A stretch of 64,000 bases of DNA from Bacteroides sp. (GTDB taxonomy: Bacteria > Bacteroidota > Bacteroidia > Bacteroidales > Muribaculaceae). The notes below the pieces were generated by a model that was not told the DNA's origin, searched no databases, and was given only the letters and a program-made list of their open reading frames with translations. The stretch covers positions 19,857 to 83,856 of the forward strand of contig JAAVDB010000010.1 of NCBI GenBank assembly GCA_014802015.1, in the 5' to 3' direction. A program made the position numbers and the translations under genes. Below, in pieces: positions 63,662-64,000 of this stretch; the stretch's first letter is position 1; each line of letters opens with the position of its first letter.

Positions 63662-64000
63662 ATGCATACTCTTAATGATAAATATAAAGTGGGGAGAGAA
63701 TTCCACAATAGAATAAAACCGATTTACAGAGAAAATACAAATATGTTAGTTAATAGCAGAAATGGTCACGTTCTTCCCAAACACGTTTTCCCTAAAAGAG
63801 TGAAAATTAGAAGTGTTATTTATTTTATAATATTGATATTATTTATTGCGGCATTAAAAAATCCTTCTCAATCAGAATGTGAAAAGCAGATCAAGCTCTT
63901 TCTTGTTGAATCAGTTAAAGATATATATGAGAATATGTCTGAATCAGAATCAGATGATTCTTGTAAAGGGTTTGAAAGACTTTTAATCAGTGCATTAGCT
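63662..64000 (+). CDS. Hypothetical membrane protein, 3' end outside the window
   Basis: An open frame from ATG 63662 runs without a stop to the end of the window (113 codons). It is 21 bases after the deiminase-like gene and has the same AT-rich composition. The first 50 residues are basic, a single hydrophobic helix follows near residues 52-66 (V-I-Y-F-I-I-L-I-L-F-I-A-A-L), then A-L-K-N-P-S-Q-S-E-C, reminiscent of the N-P-x start of DUF4359 proteins, and an acidic Ser-rich stretch. The family link is weak. Another start may be the ATG 27 codons later. Confidence 0.55.
   Translation, partial: MHTLNDKYKVGREFHNRIKPIYRENTNMLVNSRNGHVLPKHVFPKRVKIRSVIYFIILILFIAALKNPSQSECEKQIKLFLVESVKDIYENMSESESDDSCKGFERLLISALA

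Noticed and set aside
1..64000. CRISPR arrays, tRNA or rRNA genes, insertion sequences
   Set aside because: No regularly spaced direct repeats, no cloverleaf with a CCA-type end, no rRNA signature and no transposase gene were seen on either strand by eye.

Overview
The window looks like a chromosomal segment of a gut Bacteroidales bacterium. Gene content points that way: UpxY-type antiterminators, DUF4827 and DUF4374 lipoproteins, a lipidated TamA-like protein, a CobN-like/FecCD uptake operon and a two-histidine-free TPR sensor kinase. So do repeated promoter -7 boxes of the form TAnnTTTG, usually with a TTTG box about 20 bases upstream, and the lack of clear Shine-Dalgarno sequences. Muribaculaceae is my best family guess, but that is inference. 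No rRNA, tRNA, insertion sequence or CRISPR array was seen.

Layout. 1-3586: end of queA, a YigZ-family gene, rsfS and ftsH, closed by a bidirectional terminator. 3763-25281: two head-to-head, AT-richer surface-polysaccharide operons. The left one (minus strand, 8 genes) and the right one (plus strand, 13 genes) each begin with a UpxY/NusG-like antiterminator followed by a Wzx-like flippase, and each contains an EpsG-like polymerase, glycosyltransferases and a TupA-like ATP-grasp protein. The 400-base gap between them holds two inverted 21-bp sites (12019-12039 and 12229-12249) flanking one promoter that now fires rightward. Inversion would make it fire leftward. I read this as a DNA-inversion switch choosing which of two polysaccharides is made. 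The right operon also has a G9 tract inside an O-acetyltransferase gene, a second possible phase-variation device, and ends at a perfect 62-bp palindrome.

25394-33864 (minus strand): glmM, a DUF4827 lipoprotein and an NrnA-like DHH phosphoesterase form one operon. A TamL-like outer-membrane assembly protein, a HAD phosphatase and a TPR sensor kinase form another; the kinase lacks the usual phospho-accepting His. 33997-49869 (mostly plus): a membrane-anchored coiled-coil protein, MgtC/SapB, a CPA2 antiporter, a degenerate protein kinase with a C-terminal anchor, glgB with a TlpA-like thioredoxin and a TIGR02757 protein, an L,D-transpeptidase (minus), guaB, a two-domain PpiC isomerase, a porin-like barrel and a Gate-domain membrane protein.

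50001-61956: a cobalamin riboswitch precedes a BtuB-like TonB receptor and a probably surface-exposed DUF4374 lipoprotein. After a hairpin come an exported CbiK-type chelatase, a CobN-like protein with a membrane anchor at each end, and a binding-protein/permease/ATPase ABC importer. This resembles a corrinoid (or other tetrapyrrole) uptake system with a chelatase or dechelatase step placed outside the cytoplasm. 61957-64000: a long-stemmed, bubble-containing structured RNA candidate (6S-like), then an AT-rich tail with a membrane-anchored agmatine/peptidylarginine deiminase-like protein and a partial small membrane protein.
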